From contig NC_088301.1 in assembly GCF_032854445.1 (NCBI RefSeq), forward strand, positions 25,528,402 through 25,592,401: a stretch of 64,000 bases of DNA, given 5' to 3'. A program made the position numbers and the translations under genes. Under the pieces are notes generated by a model. The model did not search any database, was not told the DNA's origin, and saw nothing but the letters and a program-made list of their open reading frames with translations. Shown here piece after piece: positions 34,031 through 43,709 of this stretch (position 1 is its first letter; every line of letters begins with the position of its first letter). The DNA is from Liolophura sinensis (Eukaryota > Mollusca > Polyplacophora > Chitonida > Chitonidae).

Positions 34031-34161
34031 GTATAAATGTTGTGATTAGTGCTTTTTGTTGAATATGTTAATTACATATTGCTTTGTATGTTTTATTCCA
34101 TTTCACTTGAAGGTGTGAAAATTTTATACACTTGACCTTTATGAACAGTCATATTCATTCA

Positions 34162-34320
34162 CCGGCCGTGCGTGGGAAGGTCTCTCAGCAACCTGCGGAT
34201 GGTTGTGGGTTTCCCCTGGGCTCTGCCCGATTTCCTCCCACCATAATGCTGGCCACCGTCGTATAAGTGAAATATTCTTGAGTACGGCGTAAAACACCAA
34301 TTAAATAAATAAATAAATAT
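34162..34320 (+). mobile_element. tRNA-derived SINE, 5'-truncated
   Basis: Begins CCGGCCGTGCGTGGGAAGGT, includes CACCATAATGCTGGCCACCG, and ends TACGGCGTAAAACACCAATT with AAATAAATAAATAAATA. Its tail holds AATAAA hexamers that could end a transcript from Dab. Confidence 0.9.
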
Positions 34321-35214
34321 TCATTCATATTTATTGCGCAAACAAATTTGGTCCTCGATCAAACTATGCAAATATCACAAACTGGTTTATTTGTTCCAAA
34401 GCATATGGCCTTTTTTACTTCACTGATCTCCAGTATGCATGCAAAATAGGGGAGCTTTGAGTTTGAACTCTTCTGTCGCTAAAGGTAAAAAAAATTATTC
34501 TGTATCATGTTGCACAACATGAAGAGTTCCACCTTGAAACACCCTTATTCATTGACTGAGATGTACCGACACCACAATCCTAAGCCTTCACTAAATTTCT
34601 TAGGCAAGAATATTTTCAGTATTATTCTTTTATCATTATCAGCATATTACAATACAATACCAATACAAGAGGTAGTGAAGATATATTTTTGTGAAAGTGT
34701 AAGAAAAAAAATATATAATAATAATCTTAAAGCATGTACAATGTTCTGATTCCTAGACAAGTGTGTTTCAAACAAATGACACCAGAAAATAAGTTTATTT
34801 GCATACGTGAATAGTATTTGCTGTTTATTCAAGACTGTTTAATATTTACATCAGTTTGGAGACATGTTTCTTCATTGATTCTGGTTTTCATGCGAGTCTT
34901 GATCTCTAAAAGCTATGCTGCAAAATCAAGGATATTTCTTTAGGTTTAGACACAAATTCAAGCTTTTACACTCACCTCTGTGAACACACAAAGAATCCTT
35001 TATTTTTCAGTGAAAAATTCTATATTTACAATTTACTGATAAATAAACCCATTTCCCTCAGTCAAAATGAATTTGACTTACTTTCTTAAAGTTGAACTGC
35101 TGATATTTTCATTGTTCCTCGCTTGTGTGCTTGAGGAATAACAACACCATCTGAAACATGGCTTTCATCTAGCAATGATATTGTAACAGGCCATTCTGAA
35201 TGCTGGCACATAAA

Positions 35215-35600
35215 TACAGTGCAGCCTCACTAAACCATTTCAAAGACAACCCACAGGACACCTGACAGACACAGCATACAGACACCAGGATGACCAGTGT
35301 CTGTGTGACAGACCAGTCAAGTGCTAATATAATTAATAATTATATAATAATAATGATAATATAATAATAACCTAATAGTGCTGTTTCACTAAATCATTTC
35401 AAAGACAATAAACATGACGCCCCATGGACACGGTTATACACATACCAGGATCACCAGTGCCTTGGTGCAGCAGCTGCATGTAGGCCAATTTTGTTCCTGA
35501 AATTTTTATAGGGCTGCTTTGCTTCAGCATAATTTTGAAGACAATAAACGTGACGCCTGGCAGACACGGTAACTGGACACTGGACTGACCAGTACTTGTC
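35215..35600. repeat. Three degenerate tandem units, about 140-157 bp
   Basis: Each unit has TTTCAAAGACAA or TTTGAAGACAATAAACGTGA, a GACAGACACGG/ATGGACACGG phrase, and CAGGAT-ACCAGTG or GACTGACCAGTA. The AAGACAA blocks lie near 35242, 35399 and 35539. Confidence 0.7.
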
Positions 35601-36061
35601 TATGCCATTCTGTAGAAGAGAATGCTAAATTTAAATCCTCGGACATGACCCAATCTGGGATCAAAGCTGGGTCACATGCTTCCATGAAAACAGATTAACT
35701 GTTTAATGCCATAACCAAGAATTTTTGTTTATACAGTGGCAGGTAGTTTTATGGGTGGAGGAAAACAAAGTGCCTGAGGTAAACCACCAACCTTTGGCAA
35801 CTGACTGAGAACCTATTTATTTATTTCATTGGTGGATGTATATGATATGTGTAAGACTTGCATGCCATATTGAAAGAAGACAAATGGCCTGCAACGAATG
35901 CAAGACTATATGCAAATATCCCCTACAAGCACTGTTTAACACCTACTGCATGTACCATCAATAACCCTACCGACGATGAGCTCTGAGGAATCAACAGATT
36001 GCCTCTCCCGAGTCTTGGATTGAACCCTCGCCTTGTGGTTAGAAATCCCGTGCCTTAATAC

Positions 36062-36325
36062 ATTTATTTGATTGTGGTTTTGATTTTTCACTTATGGCGG
36101 TTAGCATTATGGTGGGTGGAAACCAGCGTTATGGTGGGTGGAAACCGGGCACAGCCCGGGGGGAAACCCACGACCATCCGCAGGTTGCTGGCAGACCTTC
36201 CCACGTATGGCCGGAGAGGAAGCCAGCATGAGCTGGGCTTGAACTCACAGCGACCGCATTGGTGAGAGACTCCTGGGTCATTACACTGCCCTAGCGCGCT
36301 ACCCAACTGAGCCACAGAGGCCCCT
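36062..36325 (-). mobile_element. tRNA-derived SINE, near full length, reverse orientation
   Basis: Reads in reverse from tail TTTATTTGATTG to head TAGCGCGCTACCCAACTGAG and CCACAGAGGCCCC. GCGTTATGGTGGGTGGAAAC duplicates the adjacent block, a small internal repeat specific to this copy. The tail region is partly rearranged. Confidence 0.9.
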
Positions 36326-36489
36326 ACTGCTACAGAGAAAAAACAGTAACTGAAGGGTTTGTGTTGCAGTAATATTGATGTGAAGGCGAACCAGTAACTG
36401 GTGTGTAACCATGTTGTTAACTGGACTTTGGTTATTGGTACCAAACCAATCACATCAAACTTTTCATAACAGAAACAGGACACCAGTCA

Positions 36490-37054
36490 TATACTATCTT
36501 TAGGACGATTTATTAGCTATCTACCAAGACTGGTAGAAACCAGAGAATCTGCTGTACAAATCACGTTTTTTGGCCTTTCATACACTTCTCATTCAAATAT
36601 ACATCATTAACATCCGATTAAACACAGCAACAAACAGTGGTTTACTTTGTACAAAAATGGTTGCATAAATAAAATCTACTCCCACGCGTCACAGAGGAAC
36701 AAAAAAGAAGAAAAAAAAAAAAACACACACAGGAAAAAACCCAGAGCCAAACTGAATACCAGTTCATGGATAACTGGTACCATATGACAGGAAATACATA
36801 GACTTTTAGTTTCTACGAAGGACCAAATGCAAGTCTGATGATTTAGCATGGATGATTCCTTTACATTTGTGGTTACATGATATATTTTTTTCTCCCCCGA
36901 CAGCCTCCTTAACTTTTGTGAGCCACTGAATTTGCCTGAGCTTTGTATACATAGTGGTCACCTGTCAGAAAAAGGCCTGACCTCGCACATTCCCCCATCC
37001 CTGGTAATGAAGTCAAATGGAATACAATTGATGAATCATGGGCGTTGATGTCCT
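36490..37054 (-). other. CALR: Calreticulin 3' UTR and poly(A) signal
   Basis: Downstream of the stop on the minus strand, an AATAAA signal lies at 36509-36514 (TTTATT on plus). This gives a 3' UTR of about 560 bases, usual for calreticulin. No ORF of note. Confidence 0.55.
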
Positions 37055-37075
37055 CTACAACTCATCGCGTAAACT
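37055..37075 (-). CDS. CALR: Calreticulin exon 11: micro-exon with RDEL retrieval signal
   Basis: A 21-base terminal coding segment after a TTTCAG acceptor reads SLRDEL then TAG. It carries the whole ER-retrieval signal. If intron 10 is retained the protein would end VSY instead and lose retrieval. RDEL differs from the common KDEL/HDEL only at the first position. Confidence 0.88.
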   Translation of the reverse strand, partial: SLRDEL

Positions 37076-40000
37076 CTGAAACAAAAAGGGGGGAAAAATT
37101 AGATAAAAGACAATATGCAATAAGAGCAATGATTTTAAAATGCAAGATGTGAAATACAAAACATGTGCTGAAAGTGAACAATTACAGAGGAAAGACCAGA
37201 AGTGATAAAGTCTACCCTCGATTTGAGGTTGACAGGATGCACAAGTGAAGTATAGCAAGAGTAAAACTTGATGTATTACCCTGAAAACTTCTGATGAATG
37301 TTACATGACCTTAGATAGCATCAATAACTCACATCTGTATCTGAGTCAGCATCCTCCTCTTTGTCGTCCTCCTTATCTTCATCGTCAACATCATCCTCAT
37401 CCTCTTCATCGGCATCCTCCTTCTTAGCATCTGATAACACAATGTTAAGGTTAGGTTGTTTTCTTCATATTTTGTGGTTTGTCGTACGATTACCACAATA
37501 TAATCAACTTCATCAGGTGTGGGAAGATGGGTGTCCCAGTGATTAGATTAAAAACACAATCTAACTGGGCAGCCTGGACCAATGAACAAACTGTATCAAG
37601 CATAGTTTAGCAAGGTCATATCCATCCATTCCTACTTCAAACTTCCGAATTTCTTCTTTGGAGTGAAATTTTTGTTTCTCGTTTTTTTTGGAATACTTGC
37701 ACGCAACAGAAATCGGGGGTATAAAAGCAGCAAGATCAGTTATGTAGAAACAACATCACAAACATCAGAGGCCTGGACACTATAAAATCTACTCTTCATC
37801 ACATCTTGCTGCAACTATACTTAGCCTGTGACTTAGTACTGAATAACACATTACACAGCATGCTTGGTGACACACTTGTCTCCCCTGACAAGAGTTACCT
37901 ACCTTCTTCCTCTTTACGTTTCTTTTCTTCCTCCTCTCTCTGCTTCCTTTCTATTTCATCCTGTTCATCTTTCATTTTCTTCTCAGCATCCTTAAATTAT
38001 ATAACACCACATGCATATTTCAATCAAATGCCTTTTGCGGTCATGTATAATAGGTCTATCCTGTCTCTTAAACCATAAGAATTTCTTGCATGAAACCCAG
38101 ATTATCACTTTTACATTGGGAGAAAAAAAAAAATTTTTTTTAAAAATATATAGCCATATCAAATAACTCAAACTTTGTAAATTCTGCAACTTTCATAACT
38201 TCCTTTACAGATACACCGCTATGTTTATGAATGAATGGCGATGGCATATGTCGGCAAATACTGCAATCATATCATGACGAGACCGTTACACAATTTGCCC
38301 TTATATCTGATGCATACAGAAAAGAAGATACAACGAACCTAAAAATAACAATGAGAATCTAACATGTTGTACATCTTGTTTAATTCAAAACAATACCTTT
38401 GTTTTTCCCCAGGTTTCCTTGCCAATTTCTTCAGCTTTGCCTTCATCGTCTGTGATCAGGATGTTATCAAAAATTGTTCCCGATTTCACCTGCGAACAAA
38501 CGAAACATTTGATAAGCAACACTGAACTCTTTTTAAATCAGAAAATCTTTCCACAAGTCTTTTAAGATAAAATGATCAAATGGGAAGTCAGCCATCCAGT
38601 GGACTTTTCAATAACTAACCATCTGGCAGCATAAACTGTAGTACAGAGGGGTGATAAGTCGCTGAAAAATCACCTGACAGAAGCGATTACATCACATAAC
38701 CAATTCACCGAATTTTTCAACTGATCCATCCCTCTGTGCTACAGTAAGGTGAAAAGTTGGAGAGAAAAAATCCATGAAACCATAGATAACTTACATTTTG
38801 TAAGTTTGATGAAGCGATGATTTTTATGGAGGGACTAAGTTTTGAGAATGGAACATTACCTGCCAGAGATCAAATCCGATAGCAGCAATGTCATCATATT
38901 TGTAAAGATTGGCATCGGCTTCATACTCCGGGTTATCAATTTCTGGGTGAACCCATTTGCCTTTGTAGTCTGGGTTGTCAATCTGTTTTGGTTTCCATTC
39001 TCCCTGTAACACAAAGTCAACAACAGACATAAAAAAATTTATTCATTTCATAACTGTGCGCCAAGTTTTCATAACACGAGGGTAAATTTCAACTATCAAA
39101 AAAAGTCATGAAATCGCATACTGATACTGATGTAGATTCTGTCACTGAATTTTAAAACTTTTAAGATTAAGACTCCTGCACTGTGTGTAAGGAAAGTAAA
39201 TTACTGTTTAATCCAAAACAAGTCAGTACAATGGTAAAACTCATGGAATGATAAACAACGTTTTAAAACTGTTACCCGAGTGAAAGGTACTTAAGTTTAA
39301 ACATTCTTTACACATAAATTGATGACATCTGAAAGTCCCATCACACTTCACATCTCGGCAGTGTCATGACAATGTCAAAAAGCAATGTTACTCCCACCAC
39401 ACCCCAGAAAATCAAACACTAAACCCACGTTTCCATTAACACAAAACTATTGATAAAAGTCACAGCAATTATACCTTGTAGTCTGGGTTGTCAATCATTG
39501 GGGGCTCCCATTCTCCATCCATCTCATCATCCCAGTCATCAGGCTTCTTGGCATCAGGGTCAGGGATGTGCTCGGGCTTGTCCCAGTCCTCGGGTTTGGT
39601 GTCATCAGGATCATCGATCTTCTCACGCTCATCCCAGTCATCAGGCTTCTTTGCTTCAGGATCCTACAAAACATGAAGTTAAATTATGTTACAAGTCCTC
39701 AGGTTTGGTCATTTCAGGATTCATATAAAGTGAAATTTGTCATCAGATTTTCTTGCTTCAGGGACCTGCCTGATAAAGGAAATTTTGTTTAAAAATCTAC
39801 ATTTGGTAGTAGCATGACTGTACATACAAAGTCACAACCTGTTTACCTGCGCTTAATCCTTTGTTTGCATGACAAGTCTAGTTCTAACAGTTGATTTAAC
39901 GTCACAGTGAAACCAAAAATCAGACAGATCCCAGTTCCTTTAGTATTTGTCCAATCTTCAGGAATTAACCTGTTAACTTACCTTAATTTTCTTTGGTGGC

Positions 40001-43000
40001 AAGAAATCCCAGTCAGCTTCTAACTCTCCACTCTCTACTTTTTCATTATCAATTTTAACTTCGTATGTGTTGTCTGGCCGCACAATCAGTGTGTACAAGT
40101 GAGTGAAAACGTCGTCCTGTGAACAAAACAATCTCAATGTTACTGCAAAAATTAACAATACGATAAACCAGTGATAGACAGGGTTGTGGATTGCAGATTA
40201 AAATCTGTGTCATTATCAAACAAGATGTACTAAAGTTCAGAGCTTATTCTGGATCCTGTCTAAGCGCCTAAAACAGTGTACACGATCCAGGAAACATTGA
40301 AGTGTTATCTTGAATAATCTCTTATATCTTCTCAAATTCTGCAGAAGACAAAAAGTAATACTTACTTTACATCTGATCTCCTTTTTGGTCAAAAGATTTT
40401 TCCCTTTGTAATTGAAAATGACATGAACTTTTTTGGTTCCTGGTCCACAGATGTCTGGCCCTGTTAAAGTAGCAAAGAAAAAATATAGATCACATGATGA
40501 AACAGATATCTCCAGCTCTTTGACAGATTTTTCCAACAATCAGTTCAATGTGTAAGAAGTGTTCAAAAGTAAACGTTCGTTATTCCTTGTACCGAAACCT
40601 AAAACATGGCAGCACAAAAAAACAAAAATAATTTTTTTTATATTTACTCATAACATATAGGATTATTTTTCTTTTTCTTGACTGTTACTCACCGAACATA
40701 ATTAAATATGGAGTGTCTCCATGCATATTTTTCTGGTCCAATTCACTGTTGAATAGTTTAGCATATCCACCGCCGCAGTCAATATTCTGTTCATGTTTGA
40801 CTGTAAACTGGAGCACTAATGTTTTATCTTTGTTGCTAAAGGAATCAAATTTGGATGAAATCCCGTAAAACCTGGCATCTTGAGAAGTCTGTATGCCTGT
40901 AAAAAAGAAAATGAAATTTGTCAGCCACGTTTTGGACAGAAGCCGTTTACTGCAAAACACCCACATCATCAGAATTATATTCATGCCACAAGAAAGTAGT
41001 TTAGTACACTTTGTTGAATATTTACACTTATGAAGTCAATATATTGCTATTTCAGGATGTTCAAGTTCATTTGATTTTCACAGTGCTAGAAGAAAGAGCA
41101 AGAGACCACTTTTGGCATAAAAATAAACACCTAAATATTTCAAAATGAAAAAGTTTCACTGATGTGAAAATAGTTAGATTTTTGAGTAGGGGAAAACAGT
41201 TTGATTGAGAAAAATACTGCCATATGTGCCAGTTACATTCTCTGATGTACTGTCCCAAGCACTTCCTTCATAATTTCAAAACTTGGTCGCACATGTTCCA
41301 TATTTTTTGGCGAAGATTCCTAAAGACTTACCCTTGTCCTTTTCGGGATCTCCGTAGAATTTGCCAGCCGTGTATTTGAATTTTCCCTGTTCACTTCCTT
41401 TATAAGTGGATTCCACCCATCTGCTCTCCCAACCATCTGTCAACAGAAAAAAAAAAAACAGCAATCAGCAGCCGCATAAGACAAGACATAAAGACTAATG
41501 CTTAAACAAAAGTTCCCAGTTTGTAAGTTGTGAAAAGCTGCTGATAAGCCACTCATGGTAGAGCGCACAACTGACAGTACCATTAGGTTTGATGTTGATA
41601 ACGCCTTAGGATCATTCCTTTTTACGACTCTCCAAGGGAAGCAGATATCAAAATACAGTGCAAACATGAAAAACTATTTACTGTATTTTTTTTTTTCATT
41701 TTAAAGTGATATAACTCTTTTTCAACAGAATCTGAAGGTAGAGATACATAGTGAGCAAATGTTATGACTCTTAAACGTAAGTAAGCAGTCCTGTAGACAT
41801 ACTTAAGTTAAAAGGCATATTCACCCATACCTTAACACAAGTAGCTAAGCCCCTTATTGAAAGTGCATAAAATTTAAGAAACCATTTACTATTAAAAAGC
41901 AGTAAATTTTGGGGCATTTTGTGTTGTGTAATAAGTATGGAAGTTATGAACACAGCACAAGAAATGGAGAATTCTAATAGGAATGATCATTTTAATTGTA
42001 ACTCTATTCAATACCCATACTCCACATCACCTCAGACTAGAGTAAAATTCTTTTAAAATGTTTTGTTTTTCTACAAGGTGTTGCTAAAATGATCTGTTAA
42101 GTCTCAAAAAGCTTACAGCTGCTAACCACTAGGAAATAACCCTACCTCCCAAATGATAAACCGGTTAGCAATGTGAATGCCTTGCTATTTTGGTCTTCAT
42201 TAATGATGTGCATTTAGCTGCACTAGTGCAGGTTTAGACAAAATCAGAACAATGCCATCTGTGTGGTTAAATTATACAGAGGTACAATTAATGATTATCT
42301 GTTTTCTGCTACAGGTGACAGATGGCTTACATAGGTTAACTATCATTTGCTCCATTCAAAGAGTGGGATTTTAAAAGTTGAGGTTGCTATCACAAGGTAA
42401 AGTGACATTGATTCATTGAAGAACCAGCTTTTCACAATAACCATCTGAGAAGGGGCTCATTGACTAACAAAAGGGCAACCCAGACCCAGTCTTTGAAAGT
42501 GCTCTCAGGGTTTCACGCCAAAGTAAAAAAAATTAACTGTTTTATGATCATGCATGATTGAGGATTTGAGACAGACAACTGTGTGTTAGATAGGCCTCAC
42601 ATCCATGGGAATCTAGCTGCTGGTAAGCCTATTGAGTCCAGAGGAAGATCAAAAGAAGAGGAGGGCAAAATTTGATCAGCCAACTGAGCCACACCATCTG
42701 TAACATGTGCAGACTACTCTACTCTAAACAGAGTGTCTGCCTAATGAAGTGGGGTGGGGGTGGGGGTGGGGGTGGGGCGATTTTGCAATGCATGATTAAT
42801 CATGGGACACATCTGGATCTTAATTAGAGCTCCATATTCACTGGCTAATTATAGACTAAATTACAAATTAAACCAATGATGACTGCATGATGTTCTCTAC
42901 ATTTTGACCCAATGGTGATCAAAATGAACATTTAACACTCTGCATGAAACAAGAATAGGATCAAATTAATTTCTGCCAAGGCTAAACTGAACTGTTGCCT

Positions 43001-43562
43001 GACTATGGCATGGGGCTTCAACAGCTAAGTCATGCTGTTGATATAAAGGTGGTCTTCATTTCTAATACTGATTTACTCAAACTCTATCGTTTTTGAGAAT
43101 GACTTTTCCAGCTTGAGATATGTAAATGTTGATCAAGGTTTCAAATGCCTTGTTACCTTTTCACTTAACAACCTAAGTCGATACCAACGGCCACGCTGGC
43201 TGAGATCTATGCAAGGGAGTGGGCTTGAAGTTACATTTACGACAAGTATTTTAGACTGAATAATTTGCTGATTGCAGTACACAGTTAACACTTTATGCTG
43301 GATGATTCTCAAATTATAAACCTCTTCACAAATTTCGCCTAAAAAATGCAAACATTCATGGGCAATCTGCACCTATTACCAGAAGGCACCACGCCTCTTT
43401 TTCCACGTTCCAACAAGCCACATCTTGTGATAAAAGAATTTAATTTTACACAGAAATTTTTAACACCAATGCACAAATCTTACCATCGAAGGGTTCCTGG
43501 AAATATATTTTTGGATCAGCAGCTGCAAGAGCCACAAAACAGGCTAAGACTAGGTGACGCAT
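37055..43562 (-). CDS. CALR: Calreticulin, complete eleven-exon gene
   Basis: Minus-strand exons 43484-43562, 41332-41436, 40693-40896, 40366-40460, 39982-40116, 39475-39663, 38860-39003, 38397-38489, 37903-37990, 37333-37430 and 37055-37075 join with GT-AG borders into 416 residues. A signal peptide ([15 protein letters not shown]) is followed by the lectin N-domain with [11 protein letters not shown] and [10 protein letters not shown]; Cys102 and Cys134 are spaced like the known disulfide pair, with a third free Cys160. The P-domain has three KPDDWD/KPEDWD-type repeats and three GEWEPP/GEWKPK/GKWVHP-type repeats. The C-domain is acidic ([15 protein letters not shown]) and ends RDEL. Family role: calcium-binding ER chaperone for monoglucosylated glycoproteins, working with ERp57. 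Length and exon content match the family; the usual C-terminus is KDEL or HDEL. Confidence 0.98.
37333..37430 (-). CDS. CALR: Calreticulin exon 10: acidic calcium-binding tail
   Basis: Almost wholly Asp/Glu with few Lys: [20 protein letters not shown] and onward to DSDTD. This is the low-affinity, high-capacity calcium-binding region. Donor GAT/GTGAGT, phase 0. Confidence 0.93.
37903..37990 (-). CDS. CALR: Calreticulin exon 9: charged helix
   Basis: [20 protein letters not shown] and following lysine/glutamate-rich residues form the long C-terminal helix. Donor GTAGGT, phase 1. Confidence 0.92.
38397..38489 (-). CDS. CALR: Calreticulin exon 8
   Basis: Reads [20 protein letters not shown] to ETWGKTK, the last strands and start of the long C-terminal helix. 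Phase 0. Confidence 0.96.
38860..39003 (-). CDS. CALR: Calreticulin exon 7: P-domain end
   Basis: Second and third type-2 repeats ([28 protein letters not shown]), then [13 protein letters not shown], which returns to the globular domain. Phase 0. Confidence 0.97.
39475..39663 (-). CDS. CALR: Calreticulin exon 6: P-domain repeats
   Basis: Three copies of the type-1 proline repeat ([36 protein letters not shown]) and the first type-2 repeat ([14 protein letters not shown]). The arm formed here binds ERp57 in vertebrates. Confidence 0.97.
39982..40116 (-). CDS. CALR: Calreticulin exon 5
   Basis: Encodes [20 protein letters not shown] to [11 protein letters not shown], the end of the N-domain strands leading to the P-domain. 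Phase 0. Confidence 0.97.
40366..40460 (-). CDS. CALR: Calreticulin exon 4: second disulfide cysteine
   Basis: Encodes [20 protein letters not shown] and ends KKEIRCK. It matches the calreticulin family signature around the second disulfide cysteine. Switches from phase 1 to phase 0. Confidence 0.97.
40693..40896 (-). CDS. CALR: Calreticulin exon 3: lectin domain
   Basis: Contains [40 protein letters not shown] and [12 protein letters not shown]. The conserved Cys102 and carbohydrate-binding strands are here. Phase 1 on both sides. Confidence 0.97.
41332..41436 (-). CDS. CALR: Calreticulin exon 2
   Basis: Reads [20 protein letters not shown] and ends EKDKG. This is the start of the conserved lectin beta-sandwich. 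Acceptor GACAG, donor GTAAGT, phase 1 on both sides. Confidence 0.96.
42748..42778 (+). other. G-quadruplex-type G-run tract in calreticulin intron 1
   Basis: GTGGGG followed by GTGGGGGTGGGGGTGGGG gives at least five runs of four or more G separated by single T. The G-rich strand is the template strand for calreticulin. It fits the G-quadruplex consensus; folding in vivo is inference. Confidence 0.75.
43484..43562 (-). CDS. CALR: Calreticulin exon 1: signal peptide
   Basis: ATG at 43562-43560 begins [20 protein letters not shown]. The hydrophobic core and small residues before DPKIYF indicate cleavage near residue 15-16. The donor GATG/GTAAGA leaves phase 1. An upstream in-frame methionine exists, but it would bury the signal peptide, so this start is preferred. 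Confidence 0.95.
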
Positions 43563-43624
43563 GATGCCGACTCTTCTTCTCCGTTCTGTGCTGGTGAAAG
43601 ACAGATTGAAAGCTGCAGCGCTTG

Positions 43625-43636
43625 ATCTATACAAAA
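43625..43636 (-). promoter_or_regulatory. TATA-like box of calreticulin
   Basis: On the minus strand the sequence TTTTGTATAGATC lies about 50 bases downstream of the ER-stress elements and about 65 upstream of the ATG. This puts a start site near 43600. Weak match to consensus. Confidence 0.4.
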
Positions 43637-43683
43637 CACCGGCTTCCATGTGACTTGACAGCTGGACACCTACCATTGGTTCA

Positions 43684-43709
43684 ACGTGGACCAATCAAAG
43701 GCCACCACG
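43684..43709 (-). promoter_or_regulatory. Overlapping ERSE and ERSE-II in calreticulin promoter
   Basis: CCAATCAAAGGCCACCACG at 43691-43709 (plus strand) is a perfect CCAAT-N9-CCACG ER-stress element with a GGC in the spacer, as in vertebrate GRP78 and CALR promoters. On the minus strand ATTGGTCCACGT at 43684-43695 matches ERSE-II (ATTGG-N-CCACG) and shares the same CCAAT. They lie about 120-150 bases upstream of the calreticulin ATG. Known binders are NF-Y with ATF6 or XBP1. A second CCAAT in reverse is at 43675-43679. Confidence 0.8.

Larger units (their letters stand above)
34321..36489. other. Gap between converging Dab and calreticulin genes
   Basis: No gene recognised. It has a threefold degenerate repeat at 35215-35600 and a SINE at 36062-36325. 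A short block at 34450 (GGGGAGCTTTGAGTTTGAAC) matches one in Dab intron 8. Confidence 0.6.
37076..43483. other. Calreticulin introns
   Basis: Ten introns, the largest (41437-43483) between exons 1 and 2. They are AT-rich with no SINE recognised, unlike the neighbouring genes. Intron 1 has a G-run tract at 42750-42777. Several ORFs here are intronic noise. Confidence 0.7.

Noticed and set aside
36088..36483. 131-codon antisense ORF, and similar ones at 30149-30380 and 49351-49644
   Set aside because: They are translations of SINE bodies and have near-identical protein fragments for that reason.
43446..43694. Upstream in-frame methionines extending calreticulin
   Set aside because: They would place about 45 residues before the signal peptide and run into the promoter elements; the MRHLV start is the standard layout.
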